A stretch of DNA of 64,000 nucleotides from Euglena gracilis (Eukaryota > Euglenida > Euglenophyceae > Euglenales), in contig CP154956.1 of the NCBI GenBank assembly GCA_039621445.1, positions 23,858,743 to 23,922,742 on the forward strand, written 5' to 3'. The translations under genes and the position numbers were made by a program. A model generated the notes under the pieces. It saw only the letters and a list, made by a program, of their open reading frames with translations. It had not been told where the DNA came from and made no database searches. Shown here piece after piece: positions 10,216 through 21,111 of this stretch. Numbering within the stretch: position 1 is the first letter of the stretch; every line of letters starts with the position of its first letter.

Positions 10216-12199
10216 AAAATGGAATTAGATTCAGGCTGGGTGTGGGTTTGTACCTCTTTATCACTAAAATCTCATTCATTTTTGGGCCGCGTCTTGTGCA
10301 CCAGATTTCTGAATTCTGTAGGATTCTGTATTCAGTTGCTTCAGCACCCCAGGGTTTAGCACAAATTCAAAAAAAAATCAACAATTGGCAAAAATGTTGC
10401 CTGGCATACCCCCAATCGATGGTGGGACCTCTCCACCCCCTTTTTCTCAATTGGGGAGAGTGCTTCCAATTGGGGGAGTGGTCCCCCCACCCACCCATCC
10501 CCTGGGGGCAGGGGGGGGGGTCTCAGGGGACCCACTTCGAAAATTGCGCGTGGGATGTGCCCGGGGGGGGGGGGGCTCGGCCAGACCCACCCACCCTACC
10601 CCCCCCCCGGGGATCCAAGACTTAAAAAAAAACCCTGGGTATTGGTCAACCATGCAAAAAAAAATGTCAAATTTGACAAAAATTCTATTGGTAAATTTTC
10701 CGAAATCGTCCAAAAATGCCCCATTTTCGGCCAAGTTTTGACCATTTTTTTTGGACTGTCCAAAAAATCTTCCCGCTGGCCAGCTACCATTCGCGAATGG
10801 GGGGTGCAAATTTTGCGTTTCATTTTCTCAATTAGGGGGGGGGTCAATTTGGGAGGGGTGATTGATTCAGTTGATTCAAAAACAGAATCAACTGTATAAG
10901 GCATAAGAACCTTTTTACTGCTGATGCGCCCAGCCGCCACTGACCAGCAAAGGGCACCACAATGCACCTCAGGCTGTGCAGTGAGTGCCCTCCCTTCTCC
11001 CCATCCCCATCAAACCAAAGAGAGTCCTGAAGAGCACGTCACACGAAGCTTAAACCCACACGGTTTCGGGGATTCCCATACAGCCCTACTCCTTCCCCAT
11101 TATACCGGCACAACTATCATCTTCCCTTGAATGCAAAACACACAGAGAAATTCTAGAAAATGTGTCCTCTGTTCATCACCATTGGGCATTGGTGTTCATC
11201 ACCATTGGACATCAGGAGAAAAAAAATGCAGAGGAAAACCAAAAGCCATACCAGACGTGGTCAGCAGAAAGGCTGGAGAGTGCAATGTTCCAGATCTGCT
11301 TTTCACACAACCGCTTAACCTTGGAAAAACTGAATTTGTGTACAAACTTCGGAACCAGAGAATGCAGGTTTGCAATGTACAGAAACTTCATCTGTTTTCT
11401 TATTAGTTTCTGCAACATTTTCTCCTACACCAGATGATGCTCTTGTTCACCATTACTTGAACCAAATAAAACCAACAAAAAAACTCCGAAAGCCGGGGAG
11501 ACATTGGGGATGTTTAGGGGCAAGTTTACATCAAGCTCGTTTTGGAAAGAAGCAAAAGAGAATGAGAAAAAAGACATTCATCAATTTTAAAATTTCAAAT
11601 TCAATTTTACGAAACTGCGTCTTCATCGTCGTCGTTTATCTTCCATAGACTTCATAAAAATGCAAAATGATGCCATAAATTCATTCCAAAATATATATTA
11701 CCTTTTGCAATTGGGGAATTGATATCGGACGCATCGGGTGATTTAGAAAAATTGTGGAAAGATTGCAGAAATTTGATATCAAGATCCAAACTTTCTATGG
11801 GAATTGACTGAGAAAAGCTGCAGCTTTGACCCGAAACAGAATTATTTTCCGTGAATTTTTCACATTTTGAAATTTTTTGGGGAAATGGTGATTTTAGGAA
11901 TTGTCAGCAAAACTGCCAAAAATTATATCCTGGCTTTTTCTGCCACACCTGGACCCCAAATTGTTATCTGACATATCAAGACTGGATTTATTGGCTTGCC
12001 ACCAACCTTTGCGCATTAAAGAAACTCTGTACCTTTACTCAAATGTACTCACAGTTTCTCAGTAGGAGCTGGGTGTGGGAAAGGGGGATGCAACTTATTT
12101 CCTTCTTCAAGACCTTCAAATCCTTCGGGTACGAACTCAGCGGTACAAACTGACAAATCCAGTGGACGCTGGGCTGCAAGCAGGGCTGGACGCCTGCCC
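10216..12199. other. A+T-rich DNA, no gene supported
   Basis: Mostly long runs of A and T with C/G-run islands at 10430-10620 and 10830-10850 (CCCACCCACCC-type MITE remains). A plus frame at about 11255-11370 (RKAGECNVPDLLFTQPLNLG, then a donor-like ATGCAG|GTTTGC) is the only exon-like piece and is weak. Otherwise I see nothing. Confidence 0.35.
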
Positions 12200-12378
12200 T
12201 CAGTAGGGCCGGGAGTACATCTGTGAGGCGTACCCCGGGTGGTACCCCTGCGCCGGTGCCGCGTAGCTGGGGAGGTGGGGCGCCGCCGGGGCCTGCGCCG
12301 CGTAGGGGTTGCCGCCGTAGCCGTAGGCGCCCTGGCTCGGGAGGGTCGTGTACTGGGGGAGGCCCGAGGCGCCGTACG
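12200..12378 (-). CDS. Terminal exon of the minus-strand 12-36 kb gene: Tyr/Gly/Pro/Ala-rich C-terminus
   Basis: Bounded upstream by an excellent acceptor (a pyrimidine-rich tract ending CATCAG at 12379-12384). It reads YGASGLPQYTTLPSQGAYGY, a GGNPYAAQAPAAP stretch and the end GYASQMYSRPY, then TGA at 12200-12202. Repeated Tyr among Gly, Pro, Ala and Gln is the style of low-complexity tails of RNA-binding proteins, but no domain proves that. G+C content is far above the flanking introns. The same Tyr/Pro/Ala style reappears in the exons at 31-36 kb, which is why I join them. Confidence 0.6.
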
Positions 12379-14117
12379 CTGATGCGGAGGGATGCGGGTG
12401 GAGGCAATGCAACGCGAGAGAGTGAGTCGCGTCCGAGGCACTTCGCCCCCCTGCCGCCTTTAAGCATCCCCTTTCAGAGATGATGAAATTAAGGACCACC
12501 CTGGTGCTGGCCGACCTTTCGGGTCTTCCCTGGGGGGGGGGGGAGGTCACGCAAGTAGCTGGTTATCACCTCCCGGCAGGTTCTGTGGGGCACCGAGCCC
12601 ATTCCATGCGGTGTGGAAACGGTAATTTGAAGACGTTGACCCCAACCCCGACACCCATGGACATGAAGCGGAGAGTGATTGTCAGATTACACCCTCCGCT
12701 TTAAACCCGCTCACCTGCTCCGTTCCCAGTCCCGCGATAAGAAAAATGAGGACATCTCCAGAAGGTTTTCCTGAAGGGCTCCGGTCAATGACCTGGGAGG
12801 GGTCTTGACCCCCCAAGGGGAAGGGGTCCCCCCAACTGGAAAAAAAATTTTCTCTGGCGCTTGTGTGCCAAGGTGGATTCTGCGAACCTTCAAGCAATAG
12901 ACTGCTGCAAAAACATTGATTTGCAGCAAACATAATGGTAAAAAGACTTTTGGACAAAATGAACATTTTATCAAAAAAAATATGCCAGAAAGAGGATTCT
13001 GGGTCACTGGAAGGGTCAGATTCTTTTAGTGACCGGGGCACTTTTTCCACCCAAACCCACACACCCATTTTTTTTCTTCAAAAACCCACCATGCACACCC
13101 CTCCCCTTGGTCGATCCACCCGCCCAAAACCACCCAAAATCGGCCAACACACCTTGCTGGCCCGGCCTCAGGTGTGTGCCTCACCCACCCACCCCCAACT
13201 CCCAGGGGAGGGGTCACACAGGTGTTAAGTGAATCTATGATTGTGACCTTGACTACTGATTTCCCCTTCAGCTGACCAAGCAGACCAAACAGCCAAATCT
13301 TACCTGAGCATCCATCAAAAAGGGGTTCGGGCTTCAAACAAATAAATAATCATTCAGAAAGACGCGTGTGTGCTGCATCACATGCGGGACATCATGTAGT
13401 GACACCATGACAATATTTCATCATATCGCCCTGATTCCTTGGTGGAAAGCAGGTGTCGAACACTGAGGGAGACTCTAAACTGCGACATGCCACGCACGCC
13501 CAATCCTGGGGAAGTTAAATGTTTTTGATGGAAAATCATCTCAAATCTCGATTCAAAAAAAAAACTGGACAAAAGAGAACGCGCTGAATTGTTCAGCTGC
13601 TTCCATAGCTTGGCTGGGTATGGGCAGCCTGCCGAGGCAAAGAATGCATCTCAGGAGGAGCTCCCAACATCAGTGGTCCACGGTTGCCAGCGCCAAGGCC
13701 CATCAGCAAGCAACGATCCCCTTGCAAAGACATGGGATTGATATTTAAACCAACTCTGGGGAGAATTTCAAACGGCTGCTGTCTTCTGTATCATGGACAA
13801 ATAATATACCCGAAATCTCTCAAACACCTTGCAAATACAATATACACATAATATTATAATATGCATATATTACAATGTTACAATAAGCATATATACATAC
13901 ATATATTTATATATAATTATAACAATATTATGATTGTAATATCTATGCATATGTCACAGAGGGACTCCCTGTGTGTTGCATAGGAGGCGGCGATCAAAGA
14001 CTCACTTGGTGACCCATGGGGGGGGGACCCCAACCCACCCACCCACCCTCGGAAACCAACCCACCCCCCAGGGGGAGGTCGCACAGGTGTAAAATGAAGA
14101 GATCTTTGGTGGCTCAC
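12379..14117 (-). other. Intron with MITE-type repeats
   Basis: Between the exon donor at 14117/14118 (GTGAGC) and the acceptor at 12379. Contents: a copy of the GATTCACTT-end family at about 13026-13240; an A+T-rich patch of ATAT motifs at 13840-13930; part of another copy from 13990. No other coding block is seen. Confidence 0.4.
13026..13240. repeat. GATTCACTT-end MITE family, copy
   Basis: Starts with GTGACCGGGGCACTTTTTCC, contains CACCCACC runs and ends near CACACAGGTGTTAAGTGAAT. The same two ends recur at 14540-14930, 27030-27480 and 62280-62465. Its reversed end (ATTCACTTAACACCTGTGTG) pairs with the left motif as an imperfect terminal inverted repeat. Confidence 0.5.
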
Positions 14118-14306
14118 GCAAAGGGGCAGCGTTGGCCATTTCATCCATGGGGATGGCCGCCACCATGATGACGGGCCCGCTGCTGGCGAGGGGGCCGAGG
14201 GCAGCGTCCAGCTCCCCAGACTTGAGGGCCTTCTCCAACCCCTTGTCCACGACGTCGGAGAACACGTCCAGGAACTTGTCCATGAAAGCCTTCTTTGGCA
14301 CCAACC
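14118..14306 (-). CDS. Internal exon of the minus-strand 12-36 kb gene
   Basis: Acceptor TGCCAG at 14307-14312 and donor GTGAGC at 14117-14112 bound 189 bases. The frame reads LVPKKAFMDKFLDVFSDVVD then KGLEKALKSGELDAALGPLA and ends MDEMANAAPL. This looks like an amphipathic helical segment followed by a small strand-forming stretch (GPVIMVAAI). Codon use is G+C-rich, unlike the flanking introns. I recognise no family. Confidence 0.6.
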
Positions 14307-14539
14307 CTGGCACAAGGAGTGGCCCCATTTTGTGGGGGGGGGGCAAACAAACGCAACATGGACCCTCGAAAAACGAGCACGTAAAAAAACACACAAATAA
14401 ACACAAAAAAATATCGTTGCGTGTAAATTCCTTCAGGAGCCCCCGCGATATACACTTTCTGCTGGACCCAAAAATTAACCAAAAAATATGTATCCAATTT
14501 GCATTATTTAGCTGATTTGAGTGCTTGATTTGGGTGCCT

Positions 14540-14930
14540 GGTTGGGGGAGGGGGTCCCCATCATGGATTCACTCGGCGACCCCTGAGGAGCTAGGGGGGA
14601 GGGAGCACTTTTCCCAGGCACAAACCCAACCACCCACTTTTTCGAAAACCCACCCACTCATGCATGACCAGGCTTCATTTTATCAACCCGGGGGGGAGGG
14701 GGGGCGGGGTCGGTTCTGGAACCCGGTGCCTGCCGACCAAGCAAATTTTCCTTTGAAAATGGCCATTGTTGGGCACCCGGCGCCAAAGGTGCACAACCCA
14801 TCCCAAAACCTGACCCCCCCCCCCGGTCAAAAATGCCCTACCCCCCTGTCAGATCATAGCCAACCACTCTCGAAAACCCACCCACTTTCCTTCCTCCTGG
14901 CTTTACACAGGTGTAAAGTGAATCTATGGT
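14540..14930. repeat. GATTCACTT-end MITE family, larger copy in an intron
   Basis: Left end ATGGATTCACTCGGCGACCC, then CACCCACTTTTTCGAAAACC, and right end CACAGGTGTAAAGTGAATCT at about 14908. The two outer ends are imperfect inverted repeats around GATTCACTT. Internal CCCGG/GGGGG runs form dyads. Confidence 0.5.
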
Positions 14931-15084
14931 CCCCACCCACCATGGCACTTGGCAAGGAAAATTCTTTTATCCCTTCCACCCACCCCATCCCGTTTTCCAG
15001 AGGTGCGAATTTCAGGTCGGAATTTTCTTTGCGCCCCCCCCCCCCAACCACCAACCTCAGAGTTTCCTGGATTCTTTTGGGAAT

Positions 15085-15580
15085 TATTACACTTCTGCTG
15101 GAGGGGACTTAATTTGAGCATTTTGCAACATAAATATATGCCTTGAGGTGTTGTTCACACTCTTTTCCAGCAAAAGAAAATCCAAAAACATGATTTTTTT
15201 GGCTTTTTTCCATTTTTTGATTTTTCACCCAAGAAATTCCATATTTTAAGAATCAGCATATTCCCAAATTACAAAAATCAAAAACTTTGGTCTCAGGGGG
15301 AAAAAATGGTCCAGGATGCGGAATTTTTCCAAGTCGACAGCATATCCTCAAAATCCGATCAAAACAAATATCAAAACACATTTGATAAAAACATTTCACC
15401 AGAAGAACTGAGAATTCTTCTCCAGCGGAAAAATATACATCCCAGGGGGAGTTCCTGAAAGAAGTTGTGCGTGACTTGAGTTTTTTTTCCTGTTTTTTTT
15501 GTGCCTTTTTGGAGGGTGCATCCCTATGGCTGGTTTGTTTTTGGCTCAGGGATTGTGGGGTTTGCCTGACCTGATATAAC
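15085..15580. repeat. Dispersed A+T-rich repeat, copy 1 of 3
   Basis: Shares CTTCTGCTGGAGGGGACTT (15091), an ATCCAAAAACATGATTT-type block and a GGTCCAGGATGCGGAATTTT-type block with copies at about 31720-31860 and 33285-33540, in the same order. It shows no coding capacity and is an old dispersed repeat inside the introns. Confidence 0.5.
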
Positions 15581-15660
15581 CCATCCTGCACTGAAGGTAC
15601 TCCCCCCCATAATCAAATCACATAATTAATAATTTTTACTATTTGGAGTGATTTGAGTCG

Positions 15661-16060
15661 GGGGGATTGATATCTGCAATTTTCCCGCAATTCTCCGCAA
15701 TTTTCCGCAAATGCCGCAATTTTCCCGCAATTTTCCCCCTTTCTTCAACTTTTCCGCGTGAACCTGAAATGGAAGGCGAAATCAGAACGTTTCACGGAAC
15801 CCAGGTGCCTTTTTTTTGCTATTTTGTTGCAAATTCACCAAAATTTGCCAAATCTTACAAATTTTGACATTCTCTGCTTCCTTTTTTGTGTCCCCCCCCC
15901 AATTTCTGCGAATTTGGAAATGCAATTTTGTTTGCCAAAAAAATGACAAAAAGTTTGGTCTCAAAGGAAGATTGGGTGCAAAAAAGTGTCATTTTTAACC
16001 TGAAAACAACAACAAAAAACCCTGCAAATAAATCCAAAAAAAACAGAAAAAAGCACAATA
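15661..16060. other. Intron remainder, TTTTCCCGCAA short tandem repeat
   Basis: 15680-15740 repeats GCAATTTTCCCGCAATT-like units four or five times; the rest is A+T-rich. No gene seen. Confidence 0.4.
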
Positions 16061-16125
16061 ACCTGCTCGCACCCCCCCGTGGCATGTGTGAAGGATCAAG
16101 AAAACCCAGCACAGCAGCAGCATAC

Positions 16126-16509
16126 CATGCGCATCCTTCTGCAGCTGTGCCCACACCGCCTTTGCGATGAGCTGGTAGTTGGAGGACATCTTCTCATACA
16201 GTGTCTGCTCGAGGCCGCCCACGAGGTTGTCGGTCATGGCCGTCATCATGTGGGCCAGGCCCGGGGGCAGCCCCATCGCTGCCATCTGCATCGCCATCTG
16301 TTGCTTCCCCTCCTCGTTCTTGCTGGTGGACCTGCCGGAGCGGGGGCGCACAGACGGATGCGCCAACCCGCCTCGACGCGCAGAACGCGATCCAGCAGGC
16401 CATTGGCATACCAGCGCTTGTTGGCAGTGATGAAGCAGCGGACCAGCTCACAGTGTTCATCCTCGGTGACGGCCTGCCCCTTGTGCTGACGAGCAAACTC
16501 AGTCCAGAC
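16126..16509 (-). CDS. Large internal exon of the minus-strand 12-36 kb gene, with a one-base frame break
   Basis: The acceptor is strong (a seven-T tract then TTGCCAG, 16510-16516) and the donor is GCATG|GTATGC at 16126/16125. The first part reads VWTEFARQHKGQAVTEDEHC, ELVRCFITANKRWYANGLLD and RVLRVEAGW. The second part, in another frame, reads STSKNEEGKQQMAMQMAAMG, LPPGLAHMMTAMTDNLVGG and LYEKMSSNYQLIAKAVWAQL. The shift falls at a five-C run (minus strand, about 16342-16352), so a missing base in a homopolymer is the simplest cause; a very short intron is less likely. The protein is helical and Met/Gln-rich. No family is recognised. Confidence 0.65.
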
Positions 16510-16929
16510 CTGGCAACAAAAAAAGTACAGGGTGGGGAAGGGGGCGATGCAGACAAAGGCTGATTCAGGAGCATCATTCCAGACCTTTGAATGAATGTCT
16601 GCTCAAAATGACCTTTTGAGTGAAATTTGCACAGTATCGGTAAACTTTCTGGCGCAGACATGAATAGCTGTGTAAATCAAGGAAATGTCACCTGACAGGT
16701 TAGTCAATCTTTGGGATCTTGACAAATTTGCATTACTGACAAATTTGCCACCAAAATGGGCCGCAAAATAGTGGTTCCACAACCCTTGCAAAGGAAAAAA
16801 AAACAAAATTCAATACAATGATTCAATTCAACATGATAACACCTTCTTGGAATTATTAAAAAGCAGCCCCGTACCTCTGGCTCCCACTTGTATGAAGCGC
16901 TTACCCCCCCCTCCCTTTGTCCAACGATC

Positions 16930-17020
16930 ATTTACCTGCAACCTGTGACCGGGGGGGGGGGTCGCACGCCCCCCATCATCTGCAACCTGTGACCGGGGGG
17001 GTGGTCATTATAAAGGGGGC
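16930..17020. repeat. CTGCAACCTGTGACC repeat, copy 1 of 4
   Basis: Two half-units of CTGCAACCTGTGACC followed by a G run and a GTCGCACGCC or GGTCATTATAAAGG block. Recurs at 17426-17515, 17696-17792 and 17957-18047. Confidence 0.6.
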
Positions 17021-17099
17021 AAAGACTCATGCACAGCGAAAAGCGGAAAAAAATCATAAAGGAGGCAAGCCCAAACACAGCGGCTGCTCCTGAGGGGGT

Positions 17100-17385
17100 G
17101 TCATGAACGACAGCGCCAGACTGCTGCTGTGTAAATGCTACACTGAAGGGGTGCGGGGCAGGCACTATTCCGCGGGCACGGTATAGAAGCCTTTCTTCCG
17201 GCGATACAACAATTTTCAGGATAAAATCCCCATCGAACAGATCTTTTGTGAGGTAAAGGTTCCCGTTGAAAATGTGTGCCAAACCCCAAATTCCACATGT
17301 TGCTTTTGCAAACAACACCACCTTTTTGGGATCTGGTTCTGACGTTGCCGGGGGGCGGAACATAGCAGCTGCAGCGGGGGAGGTG
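17100..17385 (-). CDS. Probable exon block of the minus-strand gene
   Basis: Downstream of a CCCCCGCTGCAG acceptor (17375-17386 region) the minus frame reads MFRPPATSEPDPKKVVLFAK, then HIFNGNLYLTKDLFDGDFIL and KIVVSPEERLLYRARGIVPA. A donor-like AAAAAG|GTGGTG after EPDPKK would make a very small exon; otherwise the block stays open to about 17100. Copies of the CTGCAACCTG repeat lie on both sides. The boundaries are uncertain. Confidence 0.4.
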
Positions 17386-17425
17386 GGAAATCTACCGCTT
17401 GGTAAAACCGTCAAAAAATTTTTTT

Positions 17426-18047
17426 GCAACCTGCAACCTATGACCAGGGGGGGTGGTCGCACGCCCCCCATCACCTGCAACCTGTGGCCGGGGGGTGGTC
17501 ATTATAAAGGGGTGGTCGTTGGACAAAGGGGAGGGGGGGGTACACATAACACACAGGTGTTAGGTGTCAGGCGTCAGGTGTCGGGTGTCAGCTGTGACAA
17601 CATACAGGTGTCAGGTTCGCTGCTTTTGCTCCGTTTCAGTTAAGATTTGAATCCAATTCAGACCCACCCTCCCCCCCCTTGTCGTACAACCGGGTACCTG
17701 CAACCTCTGACTGGGGGGGGGGGGTCGTTAGACCCCCCCAAACCTGCAAACTGCGACCGGGGAGGTGGTCGGTATAATGGGGATGGTCGTTGTCCACAGT
17801 ATTGACCGATGCCAGCGGGGACCCGAACCGAACCGAAAGCCGAAGGACCTTGTACAACCGCGGAGGCTTTCGAGCCTGGAAAATGCCTGGAAAAAGGCGG
17901 CATACATGGATGCATCTTCATACAACCTCAAAAAAACATCGTCTTTTTTGGTCCTAACTTGTAACCTGTGACCAGGGGGTGGTCGTTAAACCCCCATAAC
18001 CTGCAACCTGCGACCGGGGGGTGGTCGTTACAGTGGGGTGGTCGTAC
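17426..18047. repeat. CTGCAACCTGTGACC repeat, copies 2-4
   Basis: Three copies at about 17426-17515, 17696-17792 and 17957-18047, each with two half-units and CCCCCC/GGGGGG dyads. Spaces between them hold short tandem CAGGTGTCAGG units (about 17560-17610) and no clear gene. Confidence 0.6.
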
Positions 18048-18159
18048 GACAAGGGGGGGGGTAAAACACCTAACCCTAATCCTATTCCCGTCACCCGAAC
18101 CCTATTTTAAATTCCCAAAAAAATCTAAAGCTAATCCAAATCCTAAAGCGAACCCAAAC

Positions 18160-18550
18160 ATCAAAAATGCACCAGTTCACCAACAGGCACCAGGATTCTT
18201 TAAAAGACCTTTGGGCAGGGGTCCCCCCACCCGGCCCAGCGAGGGACCCCCCCTGGACCCCAAAATCAGGCTGTCTAAAAGGATTTGCAAAAAAATTTTG
18301 AGCAGAAAATTAAACCCACCCACCCATCCCTCCCCCAGGAGTGGGTCTTCTGAATTAAAACAAACCTGTTCAGCACACCATGAATATCTGAAAAAAACCC
18401 GTGTTGGTTTGGAGGTAGTTGAAGGGGGAGGGAAGGAAAACGGAAAATGGGGGTAAAGCGAACGCCAAACATCAAAAGGCACCAGTTCACCAACAGCACC
18501 AGGATTCTTTAAAAGACCTTTGGGCGGTTCCCCCCAGGGCTCTTGTGGCA
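18160..18550. repeat. Direct repeat pair in an intron
   Basis: A block of about 80 bases (ATCAAAAATGCACCAGTTCA through TTCTTTAAAAGACCTTTGGG) at 18160-18240 recurs at 18470-18545 with small indels. The interval between them is C/G-run DNA. Confidence 0.65.
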
Positions 18551-18630
18551 CCCCCTGGGGATGGCAGAGGTATGGGGCAACCAAATAAAAAAAAACTGTT
18601 CACTGAAATAATTTTGGACGTAACAAATAC

Positions 18631-18864
18631 CTTCTCCAGTGGGATCCGCAAAAAACGCTGCTCTGCTTGGGCACGCAGGTCTCTGGGTCCCCCCTACATT
18701 GGCATCCACCCCACTTGGCTCCCAGACCACTGCGGCCGCTGTTGCATCCGTTCTGCCTGGGCTTCAGACGGGGGGCCGGTGATCATCAGCTGTTGCTGCA
18801 CCTGCTGGACCAACGACTCCTCGGCCTGGAGGACATGCAGCAGCACTGCCACCCAAAGCGGAGG
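18631..18864 (-). CDS. Internal exon of the minus-strand gene, Gln-rich, with an in-frame TAG
   Basis: The donor GAGAAG|GTATTT is strong (18631/18630). The frame reads VLQAEESLVQQVQQQLMITG, PPSEAQAERMQQRPQW, VGWMPM, then TAG, then GGPRDLRAQAEQRFLRIPLE in the same frame up to the donor. A helical, Gln-rich segment is likely. The TAG could be a mutation, a sequence error, a reassigned Gln codon or part of a small intron (CCAATGTAG also looks like an acceptor). The upstream acceptor is probably TTTGCAG at 18865-18871, but several AG options exist. Confidence 0.55.
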
Positions 18865-19189
18865 CTGCAAACCGCACGCACGCATTTGTTATTGCCAGGC
18901 CACTCTGTCAGTTGACAACTTTGAGTGAAAATGGACAGCAATAAGACACACCACCCTTCCGAGCTTCATCCCGGTTGACTCAAATGTCAGATGCATTGGC
19001 TCAGCCGCAAGGGTCCCTTGTTGTCCAGTCAGGAATTTTCAAAGGTTGATCGGGGTGTAAGGCTTGAAAGATGGTGCTTTCCAACAGCACAGGCCAATGG
19101 GTAAGACTTAAGCGGTGTAAGTTGCCCATGGAAAACTTGACTGAATGCCGTTCCGAGATGACAAAAGAATGGGACAAATTTTTGAATTC

Positions 19190-19800
19190 TCTTGCCCACT
19201 TTTCTCTGCTTTTGGCCATTTTTACCCACCTCTGGCCACTTTCAGGCCACTTTAAATGGCTTTTTGTTGCTTTTGACATCAAGAGCAGCCAAATGTGAAT
19301 TAAAATGGCCTAAAAGTGGCCAAAAATGGTTAAAATGGCCAAAAGTGGGCAAAAGATACCAAAGAAAAGCTGTTTTGGCCACTGTTTTTGCGACTCCAGA
19401 AGCTGCGCCTGGCGCAAAATGGACAAAAATGATCAAAATGGCCCAAAGTGGTCCAAAAAGTCAAAAATGGCCCAAGATGGCCTTTAGCAGCTCTTGTTCA
19501 CTTTTGGCAACAAACTGGCACAAAATGCTCAAAAATGGTCCAAAAAGAGACCAAAAAATGGGCAAAAATAACCAAAAAAAGTCGAGAATGGGGTTAAATG
19601 GTCAAAAATGGCCCAAAATGGCCCAAGAGCAGGGCAAAATGGCCCAAAATTACAACAAGTGGGCAAAAAGTGGCCAAAAATGGTCAAAATAGGTCAAAAT
19701 GGGTGAATTATGGTGACTAATGGGCCAAAAGGGGACAAAAGCAACCTAAAATGACCAAAAGTGCCAAAAGTGGCCAAAAATGACAACATGAGCCAGATGA
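19190..19800. repeat. Degenerate short tandem repeat around CAAAAATGGCC
   Basis: Dozens of imperfect 9-14 base units such as GGTCAAAATGGCC, AAAAGTGGCC and AAAAATGGTC. The same style flanks the telomere-repeat element at 36480-36640 and 37499-37580. It is not coding; the open frames here are K/W/P/Q-skewed by the repeat. Confidence 0.7.
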
Positions 19801-20106
19801 GCCAGAAAAATCTCAAAATCTGGGATAAAAATGAGCCTAATTCCTCATTCTCACTGAAAAATTGGCATCAATTAGAAAAAATTTGCGCGGTCGGCTGCGG
19901 TCGGCAACCCACCTATGACAGCCCTGAAACCCGCGGTCGGCCGCGGTCGGCTGCGGTCGGCGTAGGTGCTTGCCCCTGGTTTGGGACCACTTTTCCGAAT
20001 AGAGTCCCCCCCCCCTCGGTTTTCGACCAACGTTCCAAGTGCCCGGGGGCTTCTATTCAGGGGGGGGGATTTTTGGTCCATTACCACAAGAGACCCGCTC
20101 AAAAAT

Positions 20107-20183
20107 TTGGGGTGGATTTGTTTGAATGTTTGAATCCTGAATCCTGAATTTGGGGTGGATTTGTTTGAATGTTTGAATCCTGA
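20107..20183. repeat. 36-base tandem duplication
   Basis: TTTGGGGTGGATTTGTTTG, then AATGTTTGAATCCTGAA, occurs twice in succession with an extra partial ATCCTGAA. Confidence 0.75.
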
Positions 20184-20285
20184 AACCAAAAAAATGACTG
20201 GGAATGAGTTTCCTCCTCATGTTTTGTGTTTGCTGTCTGTATACTCCCCACATTCCAGAAGGGTCCAGTGGGTGCTGAACCATAC

Positions 20286-20608
20286 AATTGCTTACCGACC
20301 CCTGGGGGGGGGGAGGGGGGTCACTGCACTTTTTAAAAATCAGTCAGTCACTCATTTTCAAAAAACCAGCCAGTCACTACCCCCCCCCCCGGGGAGGGGG
20401 GTCGGCCACTCAGAAAAACGGCCACTTTCCAGTCACTTTAGGCCATTTTAGGCCCAAAAAAAATTTCCGGTGCCTACGGCACCGGGGTCACTCAAGCCAC
20501 TTTTGCCCACTCCTGGGAGGGGGTCCGGGCCAAAAACCAGTAAGAAAAAACCAGTCACCCACCCCCCCCCGGGGGGGGGGGGGTCGGTCAGTGCTTAAGC
20601 AATTGCCT
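20286..20608. mobile_element. MITE with CAATTGCTTA ends and C/G-run dyads
   Basis: Left end CAATTGCTTACCGACC, right end reading CAATTGCTTAAGCACTGACC in reverse. Inside are AAAACCAGTCAGTCA-type repeats, several CCCCC/GGGGG dyads and the hairpin CCGGTGCCTACGGCACCGG (20467-20485). GTGCTGAAC-ATA precedes the left end and follows after the right end, hinting at a duplicated target. Confidence 0.55.
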
Positions 20609-20626
20609 GTGCTGAACATACCATTG

Positions 20627-20934
20627 CTTAGCAACCCGGGGGGGAGGGGGGGTCACTTTCCACTCTGAAAAAACCAGCCAGTCACTTTTTTCGGCCAAGC
20701 CAGTCAGTCACTTTACTCCCCCAGGGGGGGGGGTCGGCCACTCAGGAAAACCAGTCACTTTTTGGCCTTTCAAGGCCATTTTTCTTGGCCAAAATTTTCT
20801 CCGGCGCCTTCGGCGCCGGTGCCCACTCAGCCACTTTTGGCTGATTTCTGGCCTGCCCCACCCCCGGGGGGAGGGGGGTCACGGCCAAAAAACCAGTCAG
20901 TCACTCTGACCCCCGCAGGTGCTAAGCAATGGTC
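20627..20934. mobile_element. MITE with perfect 13-base ends CCATTGCTTAGCA
   Basis: The left end CCATTGCTTAGCA is exactly inverted at the right end (TGCTAAGCAATGG). Internal CCAGTCACTT repeats and the hairpin CCGGCGCCTTCGGCGCCGG (20801-20819) tie it to the previous element. GTGCTGAAcATA occurs just before it and GTGCTGAAT just after. Confidence 0.65.
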
Positions 20935-20993
20935 TGGTGCTGAATCTGAATGCACCATCAGGGAGGACTGAAAATAATAGGTCGACAACACAC

Positions 20994-21111
20994 CTTCTCC
21001 TGCGCGTCGAACAATGCATCAAACACTTTATCACGGTCCGCATCGATAATCTCTTCACCCAGTGCCTTAGCAGCTGGAGTTGTAATCTCAACGACAATGA
21101 CAGGAAAAGGC
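20994..21111 (-). CDS. Internal exon of the minus-strand gene
   Basis: Acceptor CTCACAG (21112-21118) and donor GAGAAG|GTGTGT (20994/20993) bound 118 bases. The frame reads PFPVIVVEITTPAAKALGEE, IIDADRDKVFDALFDAQEK: a short beta-type stretch and then an acidic helix. Codon use and composition are clearly coding. A second AG nearer the middle (GTTGAG) could shorten it. No family recognised. Confidence 0.62.

Noticed and set aside
20288-20971. Pro/Gly-rich secreted or collagen-like proteins
   Set aside because: Frames are created by C/G homopolymers in MITEs and break at each run.
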